Shown here in pieces: positions 1-10,963 of a stretch of DNA of 64,000 bases. Position 1 is the stretch's first letter. Every line of letters starts with the position of its first letter. Source of the stretch: Heliocidaris tuberculata (Eukaryota > Echinodermata > Echinoidea > Camarodonta > Echinometridae); contig CM046835.1 of assembly GCA_025618425.1 (NCBI GenBank), positions 21,348,393 to 21,412,392 on the forward strand, written 5' to 3'. The notes below the pieces were generated by a model. The model was not told where the DNA came from, ran no database searches, and worked only from the letters and a program-made list of their open reading frames with translations. The translations under genes were made by a program, and so were the position numbers.

Positions 1-166
1 GTGGAAGATTATCCCCTTAGCTTTAATACACGACAGGGAATGAGATTCTACACAAACTACTGCACACTACTTTCAATAGACATAACACGCAAAATTAGGC
101 AGTTTTTTTACATTGTTTGTGATGGTATATGTTATAATAGTCGAAGAAGATGGTAGAATGAAAGGC

Positions 167-197
<31 letters not shown>

Positions 198-1478
198 ACC
201 CACCGGGAGTCGAACCTGGGTCGCTGGAATGGGAGGCAAGTGCTTTACCAATGGACCAAAATATTTCCAATAGACATAACACGTAGACGAAATACGGGAT
301 TCTCAAATGACATTTTGTAGTTAAAAAAAGGGCATGATCCGGACATCTGATCAAAAATTGGAGGGCACACTTGTAAAAGCTTATAGTCTCAGCTATAACA
401 TACTCAAATTTGGGAGAAAATCGAGCAGAAATAACAGAGATACTGCTCAAAGAAGACGGGAATGTAGAATCAAGATTTGAGAAAAAGTCATGTCCCATAG
501 AGAATACACGCAAAATGAGAAAAATTGACATACCTCCTTTAATCGCAAAAATACGCCATGATGCCTTTGTCAAAATGTAAAATCATGGGACTGTTCTTGT
601 AGAGAATTGTCTCAGCTACATCATATCCAAATTTGGGCGAAAAATGACCAATATTAAAGGAGTTATAGTCAAATTTGCATAAATCTGATGACGTCACTTT
701 TGAAAAAATGAAATTTTGAGTTTAGACGCCATTTTGATGACTTTGCAATATAATTGAGGCTCAAATTACCCATGAAATTATATCTATGATTCCTCCTCTA
801 CCCAAATATGAAAAAAAATTAGGGGGTCAACGGACTATTTAAAGAGCTAGAGTTATTTTTGTAGAGGCATGTTTTTACGACTTTTTACACTATTTTGCCC
901 ATTGACGCGCGCGCGGATTTTAAAGTTTGACGCGCGCGTGTGGCCTTATGGAATGTCGAGAATGCCTGTAAATGGTTGGAAATTGTCAAGAATAGTGTCA
1001 GGAACACAAACCATGCGAAAAAACGGCGTTTTTACACTCTGTACGCGCTGCGCACGCGCATAACGCGCGCACGGACGCGCACGGACGGGAATTTTTGAAA
1101 TGCTCGAAATGACCTGAAACGTACTCTCGTTTGATCCTTGGATGATTTTGAGCAGTTCTAAATTTTGACGCACGCGTACGCGCACGTCATGACCTCTGGA
1201 TGACTTTTGACGACAGGACCTGATGACCCATGACCAGAAGTTAATGTCATGTAAATATGGACAATTTTTGATGATTGGTTATGAAGATATGATTGATAAT
1301 GTGATTTGACAAAATGGCGCCTGGATGACGTCACGATAACCTGTTGACCTTGATATGTAAACGGGAACATGTCCTCATGGGATGTCATCACTGACGAAAA
1401 TTCGACGAAAATTGAAACTGAACTTTTGAAGATTGCGAATGGACAAGAAATGGGGGAAATAAAAATAAACTAGAAATT
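1..1478 (+). repeat. Array unit 1 (partial, type I)
   Basis: Begins inside core 1 at the equivalent of base 28280. Order: tRNA-like block, CpG-rich GCGCGC block (about 905-1085), core 2 with GGCGCC and TGACGTCA (1326-1333). It reads nearly the same as unit 28280-29745, sharing the ATTCTACACAAAC variant. The short plus-strand reading frame after the tRNA-like sequence is stopped early here by TAA. Confidence 0.85.
195..258 (-). pseudogene. tRNA-Gly-like sequence, copy 1 (type I)
   Basis: On the minus strand it has an A box TGGTCCATTGG (rc of 248-258) and a B box GGTTCGACTCC (rc of 206-216) at normal tRNA spacing, followed by a T-run that could terminate Pol III. Aligned to animal tRNA-Gly the anticodon loop is CTCCCAT, so the anticodon would be CCC. 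The 5' acceptor strand (AATATTT) does not pair with the 3' strand TGGGTCC, the D and anticodon stems are weak, and one T-stem pair is lost. A translating tRNA is therefore unlikely; it is a tRNA-derived Pol III promoter or relic. Confidence 0.65.
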
Positions 1479-2057
1479 TAATTCGTCACTGAAGACGAAT
1501 TAGGTGGTCTGTCTTGAACTGGTAAATTCTTATGTAAGATATGATGATGATTGGGCAAGATAGTGATCATGATAGGGTCGACGACAATGATAAGATGGTC
1601 ATATATATGTGATAACAGTGATATTGACCATCCGAAATAGGAAAGAGAAATGACATTTCGTTATGAACATACATGACCATACATGACCATAAGTCGATTT
1701 TCAGAAAATGGCACCTGGATAAAGTTATAATGACATCATGACCTTGTGATTTTCACAGCATAATTGTCCTACCAAGCCTCATGTCTGTGCCAACTTTCAT
1801 AAAGATTCAATATTCCGTTTTTAAGTAATCAGCCCCGCAAAAAAAGGGGGGTGTTGGGTGGTTTTCGGTAAATTAGTATGAGATTTTCCGTTTTTTCATT
1901 TGTCAATGGGAGGAAAAAAATACAAGAATTTGAAGAAATTTTAAATTGGAAGTAAAATGGACAGGCATTTCCTTGAAGTTTCAGCCATTGGTTTCGTTGT
2001 AGAAGGCAGGATGGACGAGAAATTAAGGAAAAGATGGACAAGAAAACGACGTCTACA

Positions 2058-2089
<32 letters not shown>

Positions 2090-2555
2090 CGAATTGAGGT
2101 ATGAATGTGAATTTTTGTGTGCATGATATTTGGTGCAGATGTGATGACTATGGGAAGTTTGAGAAAGATTGACCTCCTCGTTTGGGAGTTATCGGGGGTG
2201 GCATTTTTCATATTTGCGGGGGCACTGACGCGCAAACGTGGGCGCACGTGCGCGTCTAAGTCTCTGAATTTGACCTGATTGATATTAGCTTCCCTCATGC
2301 CTAATATGAATGAGAAATGACTTTCCCTGATGAAGATATAACCATGAGTTGATTTTCACAAAGTGGCGCCTGCATGACCTCACGATGACCTGATGAGCTT
2401 GAAAAGTTTCCGGGAACTTGATCTCATAGGGGCTGATGACTGACGAAAATTTGAAGAAATTGGACTAAGCCGATTTTGAGATATCATGGTCACAAAAAGT
2501 GGGCGGCAAAAGGAAAGCTGGTTTTGACAAAACTAAAATTAACCTACTAGAAATT
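1479..2555 (+). repeat. Array unit 2 (HP-A, modules C+E, no tRNA block)
   Basis: Opens with HP-A at 1479-1513: arms TAATTCGTC and GACGAATTA around ACTGAA, then GGTGGTCTGTC. Module C follows to the A-run near 2060, then module E (GTGTGCATGATATTTGG through the GGGGGCACTGACG stretch). Its core has TGACCTCA in place of TGACGTCA. It then goes straight into the next HP-A with no tRNA-like block. Confidence 0.75.
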
Positions 2556-4662
2556 TAATTCGTCACTGAAGACGAATTAGGTGGTCTGTCCCTGTGGCAA
2601 ATTGCTTTGTCAGACGTGATAATATTTCTGCAAGATAATAATCATGATAATGTTGACGACAATGATGATAAGATGGCCATATAAGTGATGACAATGACGA
2701 TAATGATATATTGATAATGATGATCATAATGGCCACAATAATGACAATAACGATAATCGAAGTCGCATAGCGCCCCTTCAGGTACAATTTTATGGGCGAT
2801 TTTTTGAAAAGTGCTTGAAATGGCATAAAACGTCTGCAAAATGAATTTGGGAGGATTTGAATCATTTCTAAATTTTGCGCGCGCATGGACGCGCGGACGT
2901 ACGCGTACGCGTGCGTTTAACAAATTGACCTTGACTGAAATGACAGTGACCTTAACCATGCCAAATATGAAAGAGAAATGACATTTCATTATGAAGATAT
3001 AACCCTAAGTTGATTTTCACAAAATGGCGCCTGGATGACGTCACAATAACCTGATGACCTTGAAAAAGATGTGGGAACTTGCCCTTATTAGGACTGATGA
3101 CTGACGAAAATATGAAGAAAATTGACTGAGCCGATTTTGAGAAATCGTGATAACGATCTGGACGATTTGATATTGCAGGACATGTGGGAGATTATCCCCT
3201 TAGCTTTAATACACGATAGGGAATCAAATTGTACACAAACTACTGCACACTACTTTCCAATAGACATAACACGCAAAATTAGGCAGTTTATGACATTGTC
3301 TGTGATGGTATATGTTATAATAGTCGAAAAAGATAGTAAAATGAAAGGCAAAAAAAAAAAAAAAAAAAAAAAAATGGACCCACCGGGAATCGAACCTGGG
3401 TCGGAGGGATGGGAGGAAAGTACTTTACCAATAGACCAAAAGTTTTGCAATAGACATAACACGTAGACGAAAAACGGGATTCTCAAATGACATTTTGTAG
3501 TTAAAAAATGGGCATGATCCCGACATCTCATCAAAAATTGGAGGGCACACTTGTAAAAGCTTATAGTCTCAGCTATAACATACCAAAATTTGGGAGAAAA
3601 TCGAGCAGAAATAACAGAGATACTGCTCAAAGAAGGCGGGAATGTAGAATCAAGATTTGAGAAAAAGTCATGTCCCATAGAGAATACACGCAAAATGAGA
3701 AAAATTGACATACCTCCTTTGATCGGAAAAATACGCCATGATTCCTTTGTCAAAATGAAAAATCGTGGTGACTGATCTTGTAGAGAATTGTCTCAGCTAC
3801 ATCATATCCAAATTTGGGCGAAAAATGACCAATATTAAAGGAGTTATAGTGAAATTTGCATAAATTTGATGACGTCATTTTTGAAAAAATGAAATTTTGA
3901 GTTTAGACGCCATTTTGATGACTTTGCAATATAATTGAGGCTCAAATTACCCATGAAATTATATCTATGATTCCTCCTCTACCCAAATATGAAAAAAAAT
4001 TGGGGGGTTTATGGACTATTTAAAGAGCTAGAGTTAATTTTGTAGAGGCATGTTTTTGCACGTTTTTACGTTATTTTCGCCATAGACGCGCGCACGGATT
4101 TTAAAGTTTGACGCACGCGTGCGGCATTATTAGATGTCAAGAATGACTGAAACTAATTGGAAATTGTCAAGAATTTTATCAGAAATCGATACCATGCAAA
4201 AAAAATGGCATTTCTACCTTCCGTACGTGCTGCGCACGCGCAAAACGCGCGCGCGGACGCGTGCGCGCGCAAAATTTTGAAATGCTTAAAATGACCTGAA
4301 CTGTACTCTCCTTTCATCAAAAAGTGATTTTGATCATTTCTAAATTTTGACGCGCGCGTACGTGCGCGTCATGACGTGCCCGCGGATTTTGCTGACATTT
4401 GACATTGACCCTTGACCTGAAGTTTATGTGTGTTTAATATGGTTCATTTTTGATAACTCGTTATGAAGATATGATCGATAATGTGATTTCACAAAATGGC
4501 GCCTGGATGACGTCACGATGACCTGATGACCTTGAAAAAGATAGGGGCACTTGACCTTGATAGGCCTGATAACTGACGAAAATTTGCAGAAAATTGATCC
4601 AGTTGATTTTGAGAAGTCACGGCCACAAGAAATGGGGAGAAAAATAAAAATAAAGAATAAAT
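2556..4662 (+). repeat. Array unit 3 (HP-A, module D, type III)
   Basis: HP-A is at 2556-2590. Module D is rich in ATAATGATGA and GATAA-like words (about 2600-2760), then come a CpG-rich stretch, core 1 (CRE 3036-3043), the tRNA-like block and core 2 (CRE 4508-4515). It matches the unit at 36851-38965, including the private GGAGGGATGGGAGG variant in the tRNA-like sequence and GCCCTTATTAGG in core 1. Confidence 0.85.
3375..3438 (-). pseudogene. tRNA-Gly-like sequence, copy 2 (type III)
   Basis: B box GGTTCGATTCC; A box TGGTCTATTGG. The anticodon-loop region reads CTCCCATCC, followed by a changed 3' side (CTCCGA), so the anticodon stem is not supported. A T-run lies directly downstream on the minus strand. 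Confidence 0.6.
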
Positions 4663-5040
4663 AAAGAAAATTCGTACGAAATTAAGAGGTGATCTGTCGA
4701 TACCGACAGACCACCTAATAAAAAAGAAAATTCGTACGAATACAAAAGGTGATCTGTCGATTACGACAGACCACCTAATAAATAAAAATAAAGAAAATTC
4801 GTACGAATACAAAAGGTGATCTGTCGATTACGACAGACCACCTAATAAATAAAAATAAATAAAGAAAGAAAATTCGTACGAATACAAAAGGTGATCTGTC
4901 GATTACGACAGACCACCTAATAAAGAAAATTTGTACGAATACAAAAGATGATCTGTCGATTACGACAGACCACCTAAATAAAGAATAAAGAAAATTCGGA
5001 CGAATATAAAAGGTGATCTGTCGATTGCGACAGACCACCT
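4663..5040 (+). repeat. HP-B hairpin minisatellite, 6 copies
   Basis: Unit of about 60-75 bp. It has a palindrome ATTCGTACGAAT (or a GGACGAAT variant), then a near-perfect inverted repeat with arms AGGTGATCTGTCG and CGACAGACCACCT around a 4-nt loop, then AATAA and A-rich spacer. Inverted repeats lie at 4687-4716, 4747-4776, 4814-4843, 4889-4918, 4945-4974 and 5011-5040. The first copy has loop ATAC, most have ATTA and the last has ATTG. The array joins directly to module B. Confidence 0.9.
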
Positions 5041-7333
5041 AATAATACCTATAACGTGTGTGTCTATGGCAAAATGGGTAATTTGAACTTTGAAAGCCAT
5101 TTTCACCCTAAAGACGACCGTTAAAACGTTTGAGCTATGCGAACCTTATTTGTGTAGAATTTTCTGCTCTTTCATGTGAATCAAGTCCCAAGTCTCTAGC
5201 ACCCCGCAAACTGAAGTTAGGGTTCATTTTCAGGGTCCGAAAAGGGCATTTTTCACCCCAAAATCACTGAATGAAGCGTAGATAACGTCATAATGACGTC
5301 ATGAACCTCAAATTTTCACCGTCAACACTTCTTATCAGTCCTCATTACTGTGTCGAATTTGAAAAAGATTCAAGGTTTCGTTTTTGAGTTATTGCCCCCG
5401 TAAAAAGAGGGGGGGGGGTCAAAAAAGGAAAAAATGAATAATAAAAAAAAAACGAATTGAGCTCTGAATCTGATTTTTGGTGTGCATGATATTTGGTCGA
5501 AATGTGATGGACGAGGCAAAATTCAGAAAGATTTACATCCTCTTTTGGGAGTTATTGGGGGTGTCATCTTTCATATTTGCGGGGGCACTGACGAGCGAAG
5601 GTGTGCGCACGCGCGCGTCTAAATCTCTGGGATTGACCGGATTGATATCAGCTTCAATCATGCCAAATATGAATGAGAAATGACATTTCGTTATGAACAT
5701 ATGACCATAAGTTGATTTTCACAAAATGGCGCCTGGATGACGTCACAATAACCTGATGACCTTGAAAAAGATGTGGGAACTTGACCTTATTAGGACTGAT
5801 GACTGACGAAAATATGAAGAAAATTGACTGAGCCGATTTGGAGAAATCGGGATAACGAACTGGACGATTTGGTATTGCAGGACATGTGGGAGATTATCCC
5901 CTTAGCTTTAATACACGACAGGGAATGAGATTGTACACAAACTACTGCACACTATTTTCCAACAGACATAACATGCAAAATTAGGCAGTTTATTACATTG
6001 TTTGTGATGGTTTATGTTATAATAGACGAAGAAGATGGTAAAATGAAAGGCAAAAAAAAAAAAAAAGTGAAAAAAAAAAAAAAAAAAAAAAATGGTCCCA
6101 CCGGGAATCGATCCGGGGGTCGCCGGAATGGAAGGCAAGTGCTTTACCAATGGACCAAAATATTTCCAATAGAGATAACACGTAAACGAAATACGGGATT
6201 CTGAAATCACATTTTGTATTGAAAAAATGGGCATGATCCCGACATCTGATCAAAAATTGGAGGGCACACTTAAAGCTTTTAGTCTCAGCTATAACATATT
6301 AAAATTTGGAAGAAAACCGAGCAGAAATTACAAAGATACTGCTCAAAGAAGACGGGAATGTAGAATCAAGATTTGAGAAAAAGTCATCTCCCATAGAGAA
6401 TACACGCAAAATGAGAAAAATTGACATACCTCCTTTAATCGCAAAAATATGCCATGATGCCTTTGTCAAAATGTAAAATCATGGGACTGTTCTTGTAGAG
6501 AATTATCTCAGCTACAACATATCCAAATTTGGGCGAAAAATGACCAATATTAAAGGAGTTATAGTCAAATTTGCATAAATTTGATGACGTCATTTTTGAA
6601 AAAATGAAATTTTGAGTTTAGACGCCATTTTAATGACTTTGCAATATAATTGAGGCTCAAATTACCCATGAAATTATATCTATGATTCCTCCTCTACCCA
6701 AATATGAAAAAAAATTAGGGGGTCAACGGACTATTTAAAGGGCTAGAGTTATTTTTGTAGAGGCATGTTTTTACGACTTTTTACACTATTTTGCCCATTG
6801 ACGCGCGCGCGGATTTTAAAGTTTGACGCGCGCGTGTGGCCTTATGGAATGTCGAGAATGCCTGTAAATGGTTGGAAATTGTCAAGAATAGTACTGTACG
6901 CGCTGCGCACGCGCATAACGCGCGCACGGACGCGCACGGACGGAAATTTTTGAAATGCTTGAAATGACCTGAAACGTACTCTCCTTTGATCCTTGGATGA
7001 TTTTGAGCATTTTTAAAATTTGACGTGCGCGTACGCGCTCGTCATGACCTCTGAATGACCTTTGATGACATGACCTGATGACCCATGACATGAAGTTAAT
7101 GTCATGTAAATATGAACGATTTGTGATGATTCGTTATGAAGATATGATTGATAATGTGATTTGACAAAATGGCGCATGGATGACGTCACGATGACCTGTT
7201 GACCATGATATGTAAACGGGAACATGTCCTCATGGGATGACATCACTGACGAAAATTTGACGAAAATTGATACTGGACTTTTGAAGATTTCGAATGGACA
7301 AGGAATGGGGGAAATAAAAATAAACTAGAAATT
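5041..7333 (+). repeat. Array unit 4 (modules B+E, type II)
   Basis: Module B runs from TACCTATAACGTGTGTG to a G-run and A-run near 5450 and carries a double CRE-like stretch. Module E follows (about 5455-5690), then core 1 (CRE 5738-5745), tRNA block, GCGCGC block and core 2 (CRE 7181-7188, with GGCGCA for GGCGCC). Compared with other units it lacks a segment around 6892, where the GTGTCAGGAACACAAACC stretch is missing. Confidence 0.85.
6093..6157 (-). pseudogene. tRNA-Gly-like sequence, copy 3 (type II)
   Basis: Type II: loop CTTCCAT, giving anticodon TCC (also glycine) if read as a tRNA. A box TGGTCCATTGG is kept; B box is GGATCGATTCC, one base off consensus. The 3' end is GGGACCA instead of GGGTCCA. 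The downstream T-run is split by TCAC. Confidence 0.6.
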
Positions 7334-9345
7334 TAATTCGTCAATGGGGACGAATTAGGTGGTCTGTCTTTAAATGGTAAATTGTAAGATGTGATAATGA
7401 TTGTGCAAGATAATAATACATGATAATGTGATGATATGGTAAGATTAACGATGACGATGATGACGGTAATGATATAATGATAATGATGATCATAATGACA
7501 ATAATGATGACAATAACCACGATAATCTAAGTGGCATAGCACTCCTTCAGGTTCAATTTTGGGGGCGATTTTTTGAAAGTGCTTGAAATGGCATAAAACG
7601 TGTACAAAATAATTGGGGAAGATTTGGAGCATTTCACTGACGTGCGGACATACGCGTACGCGCGCTTAACGAAATGACCTTGACTGGAATGACATTGGCC
7701 TTAACCATGCAAAATATGAAAGAGAAATGACATTTCGTTATGAAGATATGACCATAAGTTGATTTTCACAAAATGGCTCCTGGATGACGTCACGATAACC
7801 TAATGACCTTGAAAAAGATGCGGGAACTTGACCTTATTAGGACTGATGACTGACGAAAGTATGAAGAAAATTGACTAAGACCATTTTGAGGATACGTGGG
7901 AGATGAACCCCATAGCTTTGATATACGGCAGGGAATCACATTGTACACATACTACTGCACACTACTTTCCAATAGACATAACACGAAAAATAAGGCAGTT
8001 TATTACATTGTTTGTGATTGTATATGTTATAATAGTAGAAAAGGATAGCAAAAAAGAAGGGCAAAAAGAAAAAAAAAAGTAAAAAAAGAAAATGCACCCA
8101 CCGGGGATCGAACCTGCGTCACCGGAGTGGGAGGCAAGTACTTTACCAATAGACCAAAATATTTCGAATAGAGATAACACGTAAACGATAAACGGGATTC
8201 TGAAATCACATTTTGTAGTTAAAAAATGGGCATGATCCCGACATCTGATCAAAAATTGGAGGGAACACTTGTAAAAGCTTATAGTCTCAGCTATAACATA
8301 CTAAAATTTGGAAGAAAATCAAGGAGAAATAACAGAGATACTGCTCAAAAAAAAAGGGAATGTAGAATCAAGATTTGAGGAAAAGTCATGTCCCATTGAG
8401 AATACACGCAAAATGTGAAAAATTGACATGCCTCCTTTAATCGCAAAAATACGGTATGATTCCTTTGTCAAAATGAAAAATGGTGTAAATGATTTTGTAG
8501 AGAAGTGTCTCAGCTACAATATATCAAAATTTGGAAGAAAATCGACAACCTATTACTGAAATATTGTCAAATGAATACAAAAATTATTTCGTCATTTTTT
8601 CGAAAACATTGTTTTGAGTTCATATGCAAATATGATGACGTTCCGACCGCTTGGCCCACCAATTTTTTTCATGAATTCCAATTTACAACTTATAGACTTT
8701 CAGAATATGTATAAAAATTGGGGGGTCCCAAGTCTTTCTGAAGAGCTATGGCGGATTCAAGAGGGGCATGTTTTTACCACTTTTTGCATTATATTGCAAA
8801 TTGACGCGCGCACGAATTTGAAAGTTTGACGCGCGCGTGTGGCATTATGGAATGTCGAGAATGACTGTAAATAGTTGGAAATTGTCAAGAATTGTGTCAG
8901 GAATACAAACCATGCGAAAAAACGGGAATTTTACGTTCCGTACGCGCGCGCGGACGGTCACGCATGGAAAATTTTGAAATGCTTAAAATGGCCTGAAACG
9001 TACTCTAATTTGATCAAAAAGTGATTTTGAGCATTTTTAAATTTTGACGCGCGCGTACGTGCGCGTCATAATGCGCGCGCAAATTTTGATAACATTTCAT
9101 GTTGACCCTTGACCTGAAGTTTATGTGTGTCAAATATGGTTCAATTTTGATGACTCGTTATGAAGATATGATCAATAATGTGATTTTACAAAATGGCGCC
9201 TGGATGACGTCACAATGCCCTGCTGACCTTGAAAATTTTTCTGTCACTTGACCTTGACAGGCCTAATAACTGACTGAAATTTGATTAAAATTGAGTGAGC
9301 CGAATTTGAGTAATCACGTTCACAAAAAAGTGGTCACACTAAAGA
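7334..9345 (+). repeat. Array unit 5 (HP-A, module D, type IV, diverged)
   Basis: HP-A at 7334-7368 has the loop changed to AATGGG. Module D (7369-7700), core 1 (CRE 7785-7792, GGCTCC for GGCGCC), a unique tRNA-like type, a diverged central block and core 2 (CRE 9205-9212) follow. Many private differences from all other units fit a position near the array edge. Confidence 0.8.
8093..8156 (-). pseudogene. tRNA-Gly-like sequence, copy 4 (type IV)
   Basis: B box GGTTCGATCCC, loop CTCCCAC (anticodon CCC, closest to the animal tRNA-Gly-CCC loop), A box TGGTCTATTGG. The 3' acceptor strand is GGGTGCA. The adjacent T-run is interrupted by C and A. Confidence 0.55.
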
Positions 9346-9812
9346 ATAATAAAGAAAATTTTGACGAAATTAAGAGGTATCTGTCGATAACGACAGACCA
9401 CCTAATAAATAAAGAATAAAGAAAGAAAATTCTGACGAAATTAAGAGGTGATCTGTCTACGACAGACCACCTAATAAATAAATAAATAATGAAAGAAAAG
9501 TCTGACGAAATTAAAAGGTGATCTGTCTACGACAGACCACCTAATAATAATAAAGAAAGAAAATTCTGACGAAATTAAGAGGTGATCTGTCTACGACAGA
9601 CCACCTAATAAATAAATAATGAAAGAAAATTCTGACGAAATTAAAAGGTGATCTGTCGATACAGACAGACCACCTAATAATAAAGAAAGAAAATTCTGAC
9701 GAAATTAAGAGGTGATCTGTCTACGACAGACCACCTAATAAATAAATAATGAAAGAAAATTCTGACGAAATTAAGAGGTGATCTGTCGATTACGACAGAC
9801 CACCTAATAATA
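9346..9812 (+). repeat. HP-B hairpin minisatellite, 7 copies
   Basis: Same design as at 4663-5040, but the palindrome is changed to ATTCTGACGAAATT and most copies have a shorter loop (AGGTGATCTGTC directly before TACGACAGACCACCT). The period is about 60-66 bp. Copy-to-copy likeness within this locus is greater than to other loci, showing local homogenisation. HP-A (diverged) begins almost immediately, at 9824. Confidence 0.9.
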
Positions 9813-9823
9813 AACTAGAATTT

Positions 9824-10340
9824 TAATTCCTCACTGAAGACGAATTACGTGCATGGTCTGTCATCGTGGCAAATAGCTTTGAAAGATGTTATATTATTTT
9901 TGCAAGATAATAATTCTGATAATGTAGACAATGGATGAAGATTTGCATCATAAAAAATCGGACATTTTGATATTGCAGGATGCATGGGAGATTAACCCCA
10001 AAGCTTTAATACACGACAAGGGATCAGATTTCGGTTGTACACACACTACTGCAAACTACTTTCCAAAACACATAACACGCAAAATATGGCAGTTTCTTAC
10101 GTTGTTTGTGATTGTATATGTTATTATAGTCGAAGAAGATGGTAAAATGAATGGCAAAAAGAAAGAAAGAGAGAGAGAAAAAAAGGGAAAACGGGATTCT
10201 CAAATCACATTTTGTAGATATGAATGGGCATAATCCCGACATCTGATCAAAAATTACAGGGCACACTTTAAAAAAACTTATAGTCTCAGCTATAACAAAC
10301 TAAAATGTGGAAGAAAATAGACCAAAAACAACTGAGATAC
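9824..10340 (+). repeat. Array unit 6, left part (tRNA block lost)
   Basis: Diverged HP-A (9824-9862; TAATTCCTC arm, extra GTGCA before GGTCTGTC), a short module D remnant, then core-1 tail and block sequence. Where other units carry the tRNA-like sequence, this one has a GAAAGAGAGAGAG tract (about 10160-10190) and goes straight to ACGGGATTCTCAAATCAC. It stops at GAGATAC, where the Gypsy element is inserted, and resumes at 19393. Confidence 0.8.
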
Positions 10341-10632
10341 TGTAGCGTATTTTCTCTATCTGGCTTGCCTCTACATGCATCTATCCGAGCGGTCGGAGAA
10401 TATTGCATGTATTGGGCTCTCGCCAAAGTATATGGCTGGCATGTCAACAACATTCACTCATTCACAGTCGCAGAGGCACAATCAATCATAGAATCATTCA
10501 GCTATTGGCAATCAATCATTCTTCACCCAGGGAATCACTGCCTGCTTAGTTACAGACTTAGACTACTTATTCTAATATAGACACTTCAGAAGAGGAGAGG
10601 TAAACCAGGTTCTACATACCATTCAATTTGTA

Positions 10633-10638
10633 TTTATT
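10633..10638 (-). promoter_or_regulatory. LTR polyadenylation signal AATAAA
   Basis: Minus-strand AATAAA, about 170 bp downstream of the TATA box in the same LTR, the order expected for U3-R-U5. The matching copy in the other LTR is at 19074-19079. Confidence 0.6.
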
Positions 10639-10806
10639 CTTGGATGAAGCAGTCACCGACAACAATGCATGAATCACAGTCTGACAATAATAGAGTACAC
10701 TAAAACCACCGGTCAAGTCCTTTGTCTCCCAATCTGCATCTCAATGGGTCTGTCAGTTACACAATGCATCTACACAATGAATTCCCCCTTGACCCTGCTC
10801 GCCCCC

Positions 10807-10814
10807 TATTTATA
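10807..10814 (-). promoter_or_regulatory. LTR TATA box
   Basis: Minus-strand TATAAATA followed by a G-rich stretch. The copy that would drive transcription of the element is in the right LTR at 19248-19255. Confidence 0.6.
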
Positions 10815-10954
10815 GTCCAGCACACACGTGCACAGAACCCCTTTGTCTTCATGGTCTAGTGATTCTGTTACCCTTCCTGGTATAACTATAAATGACCCAA
10901 CCTGAGAGGGCCAGCTCTAGGCCAATAATATCTCTGCCCAATTTTGTTACACAG

Positions 10955-10963
10955 CCCCCCTCC
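10955..10963 (-). promoter_or_regulatory. Polypurine tract (PPT)
   Basis: Minus-strand GGAGGGGGG, 3 nt before the 3' LTR. It is the likely plus-strand DNA primer. Its position and purine content fit an LTR element. Confidence 0.7.

Larger units (their letters stand above)
1..10340 (+). repeat. Complex tandem array, left part
   Basis: Head-to-tail units of roughly 1-2.3 kb built from shared modules, already inside a unit at base 1, so the array continues to the left of the window. The units here carry tRNA-like types I, III, II and IV in that order. The last two units (from 7334 and from 9824) are visibly more diverged than the first three, so this looks like the right-hand edge of the array. 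The Gypsy element begins immediately after 10340. Confidence 0.9.
10341..10951 (-). repeat. 3' LTR of the Gypsy element
   Basis: 611 bp. On the minus strand it starts TGTAACAAAATTGGG and ends AATACGCTACA, with the canonical TG...CA ends. A TATAAATA box is at 10807-10814 (minus) and AATAAA at 10633-10638 (minus). R would therefore be under about 180 bp. It looks identical to the right LTR along its whole length. Confidence 0.93.

Noticed and set aside
195..258. Functional tRNA-Gly gene
   Set aside because: The 5' acceptor strand cannot pair with the 3' strand, D-stem pairing is absent and the anticodon stem is weak. The same holds for the other 13 copies.
73..573. Long minus-strand frames (about 160-175 codons) recurring in units at 73, 3250, 26304, 28335, 35211 and 41682
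   Set aside because: They run through the tRNA-like sequence and translate the T-run as poly-Phe. They recur only because the units are near-identical and are broken in other units.
4663..5040. CRISPR array
   Set aside because: Repeats and spacers are equally conserved, spacers are A-rich and alike, the host is eukaryotic and no cas genes are present.
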